Source: Pteria penguin (taxonomy: Eukaryota; Mollusca; Bivalvia; Pterioida; Pteriidae). From it: DNA of 64,000 nucleotides. The notes beneath the pieces were generated by a model. That model worked only from the letters and a program-made list of their open reading frames with translations, was not told the origin of the DNA and searched no databases. The stretch lies in NCBI GenBank assembly GCA_035048485.1, contig CM068581.1, positions 5,236,430 to 5,300,429 on the forward strand, read 5' to 3'. The position numbers and the translations under genes are program-made. Below are positions 1 to 13,699 of the stretch, in pieces; within the stretch, counting starts at the first letter, position 1, and the number at the start of each line of letters is the position of its first letter.

Positions 1-74
1 ATTGATATATATGATACTTTCCAAGTCCAAATAACAATTTCAAATATAAATAAATTGCAAAAACATTAACTTAC

Positions 75-146
75 ATTTCTAGCCAAGCGACTAGATTATC
101 AAACATTCCATTAGGTATTGTAATTAAACGATTCTGGGTAAAGTCG
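75..146 (-). CDS. Gene A LRR exon 5 (last one visible)
   Basis: A 72-bp exon bounded by an AG at 148-147 and a GTAAGT donor at 74-69. The frame reads an LRR with core [14 protein letters not shown]. Phase 2 in and 2 out, like its neighbours. Confidence 0.8.
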
Positions 147-983
147 CTGCAATTGTAAGCATTACACATTCTGAAGTGGTCAGGAACGTATACATGATCA
201 AGAATATAGCAAATAGTTTTACACATAAATTTTTTATAATCTTGAACTTTTATAAACAAACACGTATGAATGATGACTATTGATGTTTGTTATATATCTT
301 ATTTATTTTATTCTGGATAATGAATGATAATAATAACAGAAATGACATCAGGTTACAAATATAGATACGCACTTACATAACTTTCAAGGAATCTAACCCA
401 TCAAAAAGTCCAAGGGGAAGCTTCGTCAACAAATTTGCCCTTACGTATCTAAAACAAACCAAAAGGGTAATATCTCCGTAAGTAATTCTTATTTATCATC
501 CGTCAGACAAGCTAGATACTATAAGAGAATTAAGACGTGCAGAAAACGAAAACCACTGACACCTAGTAATTTAAGTATTGACAGAGTTTTGTAATTCAGT
601 AAGGTACTGACAGAATTTTGTAGTGCTGGAAGATACTGACAGACTCTTGTTTGGGGTATACCTATCTTAGTATAAATCGATTTATACATTACAGAAATCT
701 CAGTTCCTTGTTGTTCTGGAATAGATCAACCCTGAGTGAAGCCAGATCATTGTTTGAGATGTCTCTGAAATAATCAGACATCATTTATGAGAAATGATTA
801 TACCTATTGTCATCATGTCATGAGAAATGATCATAATCATTGTCATCATATCATGAAAAATGATCATACCCATTGTCATCATATCTTGAAAAATGATCAT
901 ACCTATGTTCATCATGTCATATATAGTCTTTTTTTTTTAGTTTTCATCGACATTTATGCATTATCATGCACTTTTAAATTTAC

Positions 984-1076
<93 letters not shown>

Positions 1077-2447
1077 TAACAATATATGTTACAATTACAA
1101 AATGGATAGATCCTTTAAAATCAACATATACATACTCCAAGGTTTTATAATACTTACAAAAGCTGTAAAGCTTTCAAGTGTCTGAGACTTCCTTCTTCAA
1201 TATTCTCTATCTCATTATGATTCAGGTATCTGTGTGGACAACACATAACACTGCCATTTTCAGTCAATACTTTTATTCACGAATGATACGATGTATTCTA
1301 TTTTCAAAACGTTATATAGTAATGTAGTAATGCCACTGTATGTTTATCATATACATATGTACCTTACAAATGGCCTGCATAGTTTATTAAACAAACAATG
1401 TTTGTAAGGAATCTATACGTACAAATCTTCAATTTCAGATAGGTTGACTAAGTCATTCTTTTGTATCATTCCAATAATATTGTTTTCAATGAATCTAAAA
1501 GAGAAGATAGAAGACGTCTGACCAAGCTGTATGGCAGAGATCGCCAAGAACATGCATATAAAACATGATAATAATTAAATAAAAACATTACAAAAATATT
1601 GGATTGTAGCGACAATCGTCACTCGCCATGTAGACACCCTGATCTAATTAGTGGTGTAATGATCACTGACATACATAACGATAGTACAGCAATTTTCATC
1701 GTAATATTTCTTTTTGGTTCGTGTGAATTACATTTCTGTTTACAGTGTATTTATTGCAAAACATTATTTGTTTCAACAGTTCTTACGTGCATAGTATATT
1801 ATCATATGCGTCAGAGATCTGGGGCTTTTATAAGCCACCAGATATAGAAAATGTACATACAAAATTTTGTAAATACATATTAGTTGTACCAAAATCTGCA
1901 AGTAATGATCTTGTGTATTGTGAGCTGGGTAGATTGCCTTTAATTGTTAAAAGAAAATTAAAAAATTTTAAGTACTGGCAAAAGCTCAAAGTAAATGATA
2001 ACTGTATTCTGAAGGCATGCTATAATGAACGTTGTTTTATTAATGACACATGGATAATAAGTATTCGAGACGAATTACGAAATCTTGGTTTATTTTATCT
2101 ATGGAACAGCGATATTCAAACATCTGCAGCTTATAAAATATTCGAACAGAGAATATCCGATGTTTGTAAACAAAATATGCTTTCCAGACTTGTGAATTCT
2201 TCGAAAGGAGTAATATATCAACATTTATTAGACAATTTTTGTTTACAATTCTATTTGAAAAAATCAATTGATCCACGTTATAAGAAATTAATTACACGTT
2301 TTAGAATTTCAGCTCATAATTTGAGTATTGAAATAGGCAGACACAGAAATATATCAAGAAACAATAGAACGTGTCTGCTCTGTAACTGTAATGAAATTGA
2401 AGACGAGTTCCATTTTATTTTGAAATGTCCATTTTATAATAACTTAC

Positions 2448-2545
<98 letters not shown>

Positions 2546-2547
2546 GG

Positions 2548-2579
<32 letters not shown>

Positions 2580-3664
2580 ACCAAATTATTTTAGAAGACC
2601 AAGTAGTACAACTTTTAAGCGCACAAAACGTCAGAGAATTGTGCCAGTTGGGAAAATTTCTTCATTCTGCTTGCAAACTAAGAGCCACAAATATCTAATT
2701 CACTCTCTGTGTTTACATGACTTACTCACCAATGTAATATAATAGTTAATTATATTTTGTAAATATTGTATATATGTATTGTATATATGTGCACTGATAT
2801 ACCGTATGGTATAAAGTAATAAAGAATTGAATTGAATTGAATTGTTAAACTCATGATAAATCATAATTTGTTGTTTCATACTTTATAGATGTCTTATTAA
2901 GTCAGGGGGGGGGGGGTCATTACTGTCAATTACTGTAGTGTAAAATAACGCTAACACATTTTCTCATTACACAAATTAATTAACATAAACAAGTCGGTTT
3001 TTATTATTTTCTTTATTTATTTATCTATTTTATCTTTATTTGGAAAATTTGATAAAAACACTAAACATCAAACAATATATAAATCATTAAATAAAACAAA
3101 TATCTGTATCTTTATGAAAAGCTTAGGAGTTGAGAAATTTCATGATAAATGTGGAATCTTTTACTAAGCACAGATTGATGAAATTCGCACCTGGTGCACA
3201 AAATTAAAAGCTATATCTGTTCTACATTTATTACACTTTTATGTTAGTATATATGTCTACATGTATTGCTCAATATTTCATATGACAATATTTGTTTGTA
3301 TTAAATGTGAATATGGAGAGTATGATAGTTAACAGAGTGCCTTGATTATGGTGCTTGTATGTATTTACGTCTAAAAATGCAATAACAATGGTAAATGCAA
3401 TTTATAAAAATATAATAATACAATATAGATAACACTCTAATTATTTTTAAAGTCAATTTAATATGAAATATGATATACTTACAATTTGACAGTATCAGTA
3501 GGAAGTTTGAGTGGTACTGCAGTGAGAGATTTATTGTTACAGTCGACGTTTTTATTCCTTATTTCACACGGATCACAGATGATATACCGAAGCATGGTGG
3601 TACACAGTACCAACATATACAATATCCATACTAGGTATGACACAGGAATTCTCCGAGCACTCAT
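75..3664 (-). CDS. Gene A: secreted or membrane LRR protein, 5' part only (5 exons seen, continues off the left edge)
   Basis: Assembled exons in order are 3664-3483, 1494-1423, 1229-1158, 448-377 and 146-75 on the minus strand. The first exon encodes a signal peptide (hydrophobic stretch around residues 8-29) and an LRRNT-type cap with Cys 30, 33 and 42. Each following exon is exactly 72 bp, enters and leaves in phase 2, and encodes one 24-residue leucine-rich repeat. All splice sites are GT/AG. The layout matches gene B downstream of it on the same strand, including the phase-2 exit of the first exon, so a tandem paralogue is the best reading. Whether gene A also has EGF, TM and phosphatase exons cannot be seen because it leaves the window. 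I chose the Met at 3664, directly before the basic and hydrophobic signal sequence; an in-frame Met at 3703 would add 13 residues. LRR ectodomains generally bind protein or glycan ligands; the ligand here is unknown. Confidence 0.8.
377..448 (-). CDS. Gene A LRR exon 4
   Basis: A 72-bp exon with acceptor TTTTAG before 448 and donor GTAAGT after 377. It encodes one LRR with core [17 protein letters not shown]. Phase 2 in and 2 out. Confidence 0.82.
981..1074. repeat. (AT)n microsatellite
   Basis: About 90 bp of near-pure AT dinucleotide in intron 3-2 of gene A. It creates a false Ile-Tyr repeat in translation. Confidence 0.95.
1158..1229 (-). CDS. Gene A LRR exon 3
   Basis: A 72-bp exon with donor GTAAG and an AG acceptor. 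It encodes one LRR with core [17 protein letters not shown]. Phase 2 in and 2 out. Confidence 0.82.
1423..1494 (-). CDS. Gene A LRR exon 2
   Basis: A 72-bp exon with acceptor TTTTAG and donor GTACGT. It encodes one LRR with core [18 protein letters not shown]. Phase 2 in and 2 out. It joins exon 1 in phase across a roughly 2-kb intron holding a LINE fragment. Confidence 0.78.
1735..2850 (+). mobile_element. LINE (non-LTR retrotransposon) 3' fragment: C-terminal RT region and tail
   Basis: A long plus-strand frame from 1745 to 2698 carries motifs seen in the C-terminal part of non-LTR reverse transcriptase proteins: [23 protein letters not shown] and a terminal Cys/His cluster, [15 protein letters not shown]. 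The catalytic RT core is absent, so this is 5'-truncated. The frame is split by an (AT)n expansion at 2450-2580, just after FILKCPF. After the stop come an AATAAA-like signal and a (TTGAA)n tail at about 2821-2843, as expected for a LINE 3' end. It lies in the first intron of gene A, antisense to it. Confidence 0.75.
2450..2580. repeat. (AT)n microsatellite inside the LINE fragment
   Basis: About 120 bp of AT dinucleotide with one CCGG interruption near 2544. It expanded within the former coding sequence of the LINE without breaking the frame. Confidence 0.95.
3483..3664 (-). CDS. Gene A exon 1: signal peptide and LRRNT cap
   Basis: 182 bp, ending in phase 2 at a GTAAGT donor. The N-terminus is MSARR followed by a strongly hydrophobic segment, then CDPC and a third Cys in VDCNNKSL, then LTAVPLKLP, the usual LRRNT layout. 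The in-frame upstream Met at 3703 is less likely as the start. Confidence 0.82.
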
Positions 3665-3703
3665 TCTACAAAATATCCTATGAATAGCCTCTATGAGTTT
3701 CAA

Positions 3704-4889
3704 GTCATAATAAGTAATCTATAAAACAAACTAGAGAGTTACGTTACAAATTATAATGATAACATTTTAGCGTCAGTTTTATTTTTTGTTTCTATTCTAT
3801 TTTATTCTATTTCACTCATTGTTTAACTTAATTATTTTTTCCTCATCATTTGTCTAAAAAAGAGATCACAATGGCATATTAAACTATTACACGCTGTACA
3901 TTTCATCGTAAATTGCATTGTTTACTTAAACAAAATTTTATCCTGAAGAATTTATAATTATGTTAATTGACACTTTTTGTCATTTCTTTTAAAGAAATAT
4001 TGTTTCAAATGACGAATAACAAGATACATTCAATGTCCACAAATTGGTATTACGCCATAGAAACATAGAAAATGAAAGTAACAAAATCATGTGTGCTGAT
4101 TCAGTAAGCTCAGCGTAACAACGCATTTAAAAGAGGACAGGTGACTTAAGAGGTTTAGACTTTTAACGGCCTTTTTTTTCATTTATTCATTTAACAATTC
4201 CATTCGGAAGACTTCTATCAATTTCGTGAATATTATTCAGTTTCGAGGCATATAATGAAAAATATTCGACAATAAAAAAAATTAAAATATTTTATTTTCA
4301 ATAGAAAAAAAATAAACATAAATAATGAATTCATTACCTTTATTGAGACTTCAGTCACCTGTAATCGTCTAAAATTCTACCCAATCCTACACTGTCACTT
4401 ACATAAAGACATGAGATCGATAATTTTAGCTACATAAGAAACTATCAAACCCACATATTGTCTAGGTCTAAAATACAGATTTCGATCAAACCAATTGTCA
4501 TTCGGGAAACGTTTTGATACAGACAGACAAATTAGTTTAAATAATGCTAATTGATTTTGAAATTGAGAGTGTGATATATATTTCTATTGAAAACGGAGTA
4601 AGGATACACAATTATCTCGTGTTTCTATGCGACGATTGCAGAAGGAGAAATCCTTCATATCACTTTACTTGAGTACAGATATTTGCTATTTAGAGTCATT
4701 ACCCGATGTATCACATGGGAAACTGTAATATCTGTATAAATAGTTTGATATTATCATTGGTTTAAACAGTATTTATTCGAAATTTGTACATCAGATCAAT
4801 TGACAATATATTAAAGTAAAGGATTTGACAACAAGAAAATATCTTATATAAAGTCATTTTCTTTTTATCTAAGTTAAATCTAAGTTATA
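3704..4889. other. AT-rich intergenic stretch upstream of gene A, nothing recognised
   Basis: No coding frame of note, no RNA gene and no clear repeat. The promoter of gene A probably lies here, but I could not identify core promoter elements with confidence. Confidence 0.5.
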
Positions 4890-7830
4890 ATGATGACCGA
4901 AAAACAGTATTTTATAAATATATAAACCAATATACCGTGTACATGTATGTACAAATAAAGAGAAATATAAATTGTATAATACAGGGATAGTGGTGAAAAT
5001 AACGGCCAGCTAAATCATGAAAACCTGTTGCTTTTTTCAATAAAGTCATGTACTTTACGAAATATATCTTCGTTGACTTCGTCGCTGTACATACGACAAC
5101 CATTAAGAAGAATTTCAATATCAAATGCAACAGTAATTGTATGTATGGTTGTATTTCTTATATGATTGTAGTTGTGGCATTGTGAAAGGTAATGCAGTGC
5201 ATCTTCTCTTGATCCACAACTACAGGTGTCGACACATGAAACATGGTTCGAGTATAGATCGGCATTAAGGGAACTACAATTCAAACGAAGGCGACTGTAT
5301 AGGACTTGTAGCTTCCTTTTGCCGTAATTGAAGTATTTTGGGGAGTGTGCTATATCATAATTCAACATACGTTTAAACGATAAGAAGAAGTTGCATTATT
5401 TAATATTTGTTGTTAAGTTATTCCAATCTCTTGCAGTTTGGGAGACAAAGGAGCCGCTATATAATGATGTATTTGACCTGGGTATATAAAAGTCAAGGTC
5501 ATTGCGCAAGGTTCTGCTGCTGACCTGATGAACTCGCTGTGGCACCAAGTTACACAAGTACGGTGGAGCAATACCATTCACCATTTTGAATAACATATTA
5601 AGCGGTGTTTGTACAATCTATTTTCTAATGTCTCCCATCCGAGATGACTTCGTTGCCCCCGTTACAATTCTGCTTCAGTTTGGATTTTTTCGACAATTTC
5701 TTTTTCATACAGGCAACAATTATCAAATTATATCAAAAATTATATCAAATCAATTACAAATTTTATCCGCATATTCCAAAATAAGTCTAGTGAAGGAAAA
5801 CTAGAGTGATTGCAGGGATTTTTTGTCGAGTTGGAGTTTAACTGATTGGAAGATGTTAATTTTTTCCATGCTTTTAATGTTATTTCATGGATATGTTCAT
5901 GCCACATTACATTTTTACTTATCACAACACCGAGATGTTCATGCGATTCAACTCGACTGACATTAACATTGTCCATGGATATGACCGGATGAAAAACATT
6001 AGATGTTTTGTGCGATATCAAAAGTTCCTCTGTTTTCTGAGGATTGAAATTTACAAGCCATTGACTATCCCATAAATTAATTTCATGGAGGTCAAAGTTC
6101 ATGAGATCAGCAGCAAACAAAGAGTCATTAACAATGAGATATGGTGATGTATCGTCGGCGAAAAGTTTTATATTGGACTGTATATCAGCAATAATGTCGT
6201 TGATATAAATCAAAAACATTAACGGACCAAGTATTGACCCCTGAGGTACCCCGGCCAAATCTTCTCTATACTCTGATGATGATCCATCAATTACAACTCT
6301 TTGGAAATGTTGGCCGAGGTAACTCTGGAACCACTTCAGCAGATTTTCACATATCCCCATCCGTCACAGTTTGAACAGTAAACCTTTATGCCACACTCGA
6401 TCAAAAGCTTTACTGATATCGCAAAATACAACAAGTACTTCCTTGCCATAATCAATTGCTTTTGTGAATGTGTCATATAATTCGATTAGTTGATAAACGG
6501 CGGAATCTTTAGGTGTAAATCCTGATTGCGCAGGCGTGATAAGGTCATTGAAAACAATATGATTTTGCAAATGTTTAAAAACACATCTTTCAAACACTTT
6601 ACCGACACAACTCAATAAAGATATTATCTGTTATTTGAAAGCTGCGTTTTATCTCCTTTTTTGAAAACCGGAATAACATTTGCCTTTTTCCAAGCTTCAG
6701 GAAAATATGAAGCCCGTAGAGAAGCATTTAATATTTTATTATCACAAAGGGGAAAGGAAGTGAGTCCCCTCCTTCAGACGTTTAGGATTAATACTGTCTG
6801 GACCACACGCTTTGTTTGTGTCTAAAAGTTTTAGGACATCAGATACCTTTTTCTCTGATATTACAATTGTATCCAAACGTAAAAATGGGTGGTCCATGGG
6901 TGGGAGGGACGCGTGGCTGTTATCTACTGTACTTTGATTACAGAAATATATTCATTAAATATACTTGCTTTTTCGACCTGTGTACTGTATTGTGTGTTGT
7001 TATTAATAAGAGTGGGTATTGTGGTGTCTTTAGTTTGTTTTAGAAATGATTTTGTAATTTTCCACCATTGTTTTGGTTTGAGGCATCATCGGTGTAAGTC
7101 GGTTGCCAATTTTGTAAAGTAATTAATTTTGGCATTGCGTATTAATGATGTTACTTTGTTTCTTGCTTGTCTATATTTGGCCCAGGCTTCGTGCGTATTT
7201 GTTGTTTTTGCCGCTCTGTGTAGACGGGTTCGAATCCGTATTTGTTCTCTTATGTCATTGTGAAACCACAGCAGGCCGAAAGGTCTTATTTGGACTATTT
7301 TGTTGGGTATAGATTGTTCTGCAGCTGTGAACATGTTATCTTCAGTATGGAGATTTGTTCGTCTATTGTTTTGTTGTCGATGTTCCAGTTGCAGTCTTGT
7401 AGTGCTTGCCTGTATTGGTCGTAATCAGCGTTGTCATATTGCCAAATCTTACGTTTAAAGCTCAAATGAGCGGTTTGGACAAAGTAGTAACAAAATAGAC
7501 AGTGTGGTGGTCACTACAGAACGGCTCGATTTTTCCTTTATCAATACATTTAATAGAGTTTGATACAAGTATATGATCGATTAACGTAGATGATGTTGGT
7601 GTTATTCTTGTTGCAGTACCGATCAATTGATTGAGACCATAGGTATCTATGATATTATCATTATTACCGCCTTTACATTTACACAGAAAATGCTGAGCGA
7701 GCTGTATAAGCATAAAACTATTTATGTTGGCTTTCATCTCCCTTCACTTTTATTGATTGGTTGCGGTAATGGGCAATGTCGAACTCGCAATACCATGTTA
7801 CATCTCACACTTTAAAGACATACAAAGTCA
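4890..7830 (-). mobile_element. Degenerate LINE with endonuclease and reverse transcriptase (Jockey/CR1-like), minus strand
   Basis: Read on the minus strand from about 7830 to 4890. The end of an APE-type endonuclease is seen at 7737-7462 (LIDHILVSN, CSDHHTVYF), then a linker at 7334-7086. Two RT blocks follow: 6615-6364 (FERCVFKHL, CDISKAFDRVWHKGL) and 6360-5740 (GVPQGSILGPLMFLIYINDI, LFADDT). After these come MVNGIAPPYL (5596-5396) and a terminal Cys cluster, CVDTCSCGSREDALHYL (5368-5015). These pieces lie in different frames, so several frameshifts and stops have killed the ORF. The domain order is that of a two-enzyme LINE. The 5' end seems to stop next to a Penelope-like remnant near 7840. 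Confidence 0.8.
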
Positions 7831-7839
7831 TACAAAGTC

Positions 7840-8835
7840 AGTTTTATTATTCCGTCTTTTGACATAAGAAACCGTTTTTAATCAATCTCAACTCTTCAGT
7901 ATTTAATGCAATAATGACCTGTCTCTTCATCCTCTGAAACTTCCATAACAATCTCACACGGTGATAAATCAGAATTGTAAAATTTTGTTTGAATTTTATA
8001 GAAAAAGATAAACCATCTGACTCAACCATATGACAGAGGGCACCACGGAAATGCACTGTTAATAATGTAAAGATTTCATAATACAACATAATTATTTAGG
8101 AACATCACAAAAACTTTTCATTAAAGTGCAGTTGCAATACTGACTTAGGATGGTCATTTGATATGACAGTAGTCAATCAATTGGTGTAGTTAACCGGTTT
8201 ATAGGCCCACCTTCCAATTCACAACAAAACCAGTAGAATCAAAGGACACGCATATTGAAATCTATAAATAATCCTCCATACAGAGGACAAGGATAAAACA
8301 TTCTCAAGTTCAGAGGTCATTAAAATATAAACGTGTTTAGTAATGCACAGTGAGATCAAGTTATCAAAACTATATAAGTTGACATCAACATAAATAAACC
8401 TTGCTCTATCATTTTTGAAGCAAGCTCAGACCCTTATCTTTTTGAGTCCCGGCTAATAGTCATAAGGGACGAGGTTAAGAATATGTTTCCTCTGAAAAAG
8501 GTTTCAACAAGGCCCGCTATATGGTCATCACCGCCCTGTTAGTAGAGTGCAACTTTCAAGTATGTATAAGGCTGTAGAAGGACCCAATACAAGACATTTG
8601 GTCATTTTGATGATGGCCCACAGGTCATATTGTCGATGAAGATAACGTTTCATTATTTTGGAGCCTGACGAGATTAAGTCATCGGAACCTTTGATATTCT
8701 TAAAATTGTACACAAGATCAGGGTAGAAATTGTACACAAGATCAGCGTAGAAATTGTACACAAGATCAGCGTAGAAATTGTACACAAGATCAGCGTAGAA
8801 ATTGTACACAAGATCAGCGTAGAAATTGTACAAAG
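7840..8835 (-). mobile_element. Penelope-like element 3' remnant, minus strand
   Basis: The minus-strand frame 8833-8528 contains GSKIMKRYLHRQYD and LVLGPSTALY, matching the C-terminal end of the element at 51.7-55.3 kb (there GSKIIKRLRHR and LVLGPLQL). The following noncoding tail down to about 7840 shares long similarity with 50,690-51,390 and, inverted, with 54,440-55,320. No RT core remains. The upstream edge has dissolved into a 24-bp tandem repeat. Confidence 0.65.
8704..8832. repeat. 24-bp tandem repeat derived from Penelope-like coding sequence
   Basis: Five consecutive units reading LVYNFYAD on the minus strand. The base sequence corresponds to the DLVYK part of the element's C-terminal region, so a stretch of former ORF has been amplified in place. 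Confidence 0.8.
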
Positions 8836-9109
8836 AAATTGGGATGGGAACTTACATTGGATACATATTGTTGAAAAGCAACGTTTCCGAATTTTGATAG
8901 AAGTTCTAAATAAGACCTAAAATTTTCCAAGAAATGTTTATGATACATGTAACGCTGAGTTAAAAGTTTCAAAGTGATGACTTTAATTTCCCCATTTTAA
9001 CTTTCCATAGTCAAGTAGTAACATTCCTTTCGTCGTTATAAAGACCTTTTTTGCTTATTTGATATATCGTTATCTGAGATGTTGACTTTCTTCTTTTATA
9101 GTAGTTAGA

Positions 9110-9290
9110 CCGTCTACATTACTATTACTGTTTTATTGGAATGGTCATGACAAATACCGCTACGGGTGTGCCGTTTCCTTCTTATGTGACTGCGAACAAT
9201 ACCATTTCACATCCATTTATGGCATCATGGCGGGTGTAACGGTCGGCAGGGGAAGCTTACTCCTACATGGCTTCTAATTCCACCTTTGTT
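9110..9290 (+). repeat. Dispersed bivalve-type repeat (complete-looking copy)
   Basis: Contains GGCATCATGGCGGGTGTAAC, then GGTCGGCAGGGGAAGCTTACT and a short 'tcctacatggcttctaattccacc' segment in that order. Related pieces are at about 25,060-25,175 and 27,260-27,345. Its two halves resemble the 61-bp array at 21.6-22.5 kb and the 43-bp array at 25.7-27.2 kb. Confidence 0.6.
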
Positions 9291-9293
9291 TTA

Positions 9294-10916
<1,623 letters not shown>

Positions 10917-10929
10917 TGTAACATTAAAA

Positions 10930-11206
10930 AGCCTGTGTGGCCTACTGGATAAGGTGCTCAGCTCGTGATGGAGAGGTCCCGGGTTTGACTCCCGCCCTGG
11001 GCACACCGGTGTTTTGTCTTTCGGATGAGACAGTAAAAACCGAAGTCCCGTGGCACGGTAGGCGTGGCCCATAAAAGATTCCTCACTGATTCGGGTGGGT
11101 CCATTGAAAAGATCTAACTTTTATGCAATGCATTAGGCAGCTGCCGTCATAATATACGTGAAATAATCGTGGAGTGGCGTTAAACAATAATCAATCAATC
11201 AATCAC
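10930..11206 (+). mobile_element. tRNA-derived SINE with perfect 13-bp target-site duplication
   Basis: The head has an RNA polymerase III A box (TGGCCTACTGG, 10938) and a B box (GGTTTGACTCC, about 10982). A conserved-looking middle (TCTTTCGGATGAGAC) and a tail of (AATC)n repeats follow. The element is flanked by identical copies of TGTAACATTAAAA at 10917-10929 and 11207-11219. The duplication fixes both ends and shows target-primed insertion. Confidence 0.88.
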
Positions 11207-11539
11207 TGTAACATTAAAAGTGACCCCGTTGAAAACTGACTCTAAAAATTGACTCGATCCGTTATTCAATGACCCCACCCACACGTGAAAAAATGACCCT
11301 AGCGTAAAAATGTTACCTTCGTTGAAAATTGACAGGCAGTGATGGATAAAATATTCACGTTAAAAATGACCCCTGTGTATAATGCTCCTTTGTGCTATTA
11401 AAATGAAATTCATATTATGTACTTCCTGTTTGCAAACAGGTCAGTTACAGCATGGTCTAGATTTAACGTTGAACATTGACATCATATGTAGAGTATTATG
11501 CAAATTTCGATCGCATTAGACGAGTTGTCTATGAGAACT

Positions 11540-12960
11540 GATACTTCAAATGGGGTCATATTTTAACATTAATTAATGACTCGATATGTAAAAAGTTTCA
11601 AACTCCTGTTTATAATAAACGAAAGCCGATTAGCCTCACTTACTAAGAAAATTTTTTATATATTTTCTCGTTATTTCGAGATAATTAACTCGTTATTTCA
11701 AGATCCTTTCTCGTTATTTCGAGATAATTAACTCGTTAATTCGAGATCTTTTCTCGTTATTTCGAGACAATTATCTCGTTATTTCGAGATAATTATCTCG
11801 TTGTTTCGAAATCTTTCTTCGTTATTTCGAGATAATTAACTCGTTGTTTCGAGATCTTTTCTCGTTCTTTCGAGATAATTAACTCCTTATTTCGAGATAA
11901 TTAACTCTTTATTTCAAGATCTTTTCTCATTGTTTCGAGATAATCATCTCGTAATTTCGAGATCTTTTCTCGTTATTTCTAGATAATTAACTCCTTATTT
12001 CGAAATTTCGAAATAACGAGTAAATTATCTCGAAATAACGAGAAAAGATCTCGAAATAACGAGATAATTATCTCAAAATAACGAGGTAATTATCTCGAAA
12101 TTATGAGAAAAGATCTCGAAATAACAAGTTAATTATCTCGAAATTAAGAGAAAAGATCTCGAAATAACGAGTTAATTATCTCATAATAACGAGAAAAGAT
12201 GTCGAAATAACGAGTTAATTATCTCGAAATAACGAGTTGATTATCTCGAAATAACGAGAAAAGATCTCGAAATAACGAGAGAAGATCTCGAAATAACGAG
12301 TTAATTATCTCGTAATAACGAGATAATATATAAAATTTTTCTTAGTAAGTGAGTCTAATCGGCTTTCTAATAATGTACTGTGACTATTCGATTATTCCAT
12401 AGTAAGTAAAATAAACATTAAAACTGATCATTAGATGTAGGGTTAAATTTAAACATTAAAAGTCGACCCCATGTCTAGGAAATCATTTTATTACAATACA
12501 AGTATTAACTAAGTACACTGTCTGGTTTTGTTGAATAGAAAGTAAATTTCTTTTTGCGGAGACAATGCAAGGACAATAGCTGGGAGGAGGGGGTTAATAT
12601 TTCAACATCAATTAATGACTCCGTATGAAAGAAAGCCTCGAACTCCTGTTTATAATATAGTATAGCTATTCGATTATTCGATAGTATATAGAATAAACAT
12701 TAAAACTGGTCATTACAGGTAAGGTCAAATCTCAACATTAAAAAATCGACCCCATGTCTAGAAAATCTCCTTGTCACAATTCAAGTATTTATCTAAGTAC
12801 ACTGTCTGTTTTTGTTCACTAATATTTTGCGGAGACAATGCAAGGACAGTATCTTCAGGATGGGGGTATATTTCAACATCAATTAATGACTCCCTATGAA
12901 AAAAAAATCGAACTCCGATTTATAATATAGTGTGACTATTCGATTATTCGATAGTAAGAA
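11540..12960. repeat. About 270-bp tandem repeat, three units, first one split by a foldback element
   Basis: Units share ATTAATGACTC, ACTCCTGTTTATAATA, TGACTATTCGATTATTC, GACCCCATGTCTAG and GCGGAGACAATGCAAGGACA in the same order. Markers recur at about 11562, 12602 and 12872. The first interval is about 290 bp once the 747-bp insertion is removed. Confidence 0.75.
11621..12367. mobile_element. 747-bp foldback (long hairpin) element
   Basis: The two halves are inverted copies. The left end GAAAGCCGATTAG and the right end CTAATCGGCTTTC are reverse complements, as are the CTCACTTACTAAGAAAA arms beside them. The interior is many copies of a TCGTTATTTCGAGATAATTA-type unit, in one orientation up to about 12,003 and in the other after it. 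There is no coding capacity. It interrupts unit 1 of a tandem repeat whose units 2 and 3 are empty sites. It is probably a non-autonomous DNA element. Confidence 0.85.
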
Positions 12961-13690
12961 AAAGAGGAGTTACTGGCTCAGTTATGTGGCAGAAGTCACC
13001 ATAGAAATAAATTGAAAACTAGTCATTAGAGGCAGGTTCAAATTTCAACAAACCCAATTCCCCTTTTTACAATACATGCATTTAGCTAGGTACACTTTCA
13101 ATGGATAACTTTTATAGTCTATAATATGTCTTTGTACAGAAAATATCTGGAACGATCATTGCATGTAGGTTATATATTGTTCGTCATTTATGACTTTTGA
13201 TACAATTATGAATTGTTTACATGGTTAATACGTTGTGTTGTTATACCCCTATAGTATAGTTTTTAAGTAATTTTTATAAAAAAAAATTACTATTGTTATC
13301 AAGCAGTCCAAGGAACTGTCAAATATTCAGTGGCAATAGTTTGTATTCTGATAAACCTTTTTTCCACATTTATTAGATAGCATCATGCCTTTAACACGAT
13401 AAACCATTACCGGCAGATTAATGGTTTTTTCGGTTATGCTATTTGTTTTATAGCATGCCATAAAACAATCTTAACTTGGTGCTCAAAAGCGTATATTTTC
13501 TATCGCAAAAAATATGATAGAAATAGGATTTGTTTTCCATTTATGACACAATAGAGTATTCAGTTTCATCAATGTTATCAATGCCACAATACATTTTGCA
13601 CTTATATACTTTGCAGGCAATAAAGGAAATTATGTTATTTAATACGTAATTTTTGTCAATTTTTCTCTGAATAGAAACCAAGTGTAAAAT
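12961..13690. other. Intergenic with a short dispersed-repeat fragment
   Basis: Positions 12963-13005 carry the CTCAGTTATGTGGCAGAAGT fragment that recurs inverted at 21,856-21,905 and is related to the Penelope-like terminal motif. The rest shows nothing recognisable. Confidence 0.5.
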
Positions 13691-13699
13691 GTTTCCGTG

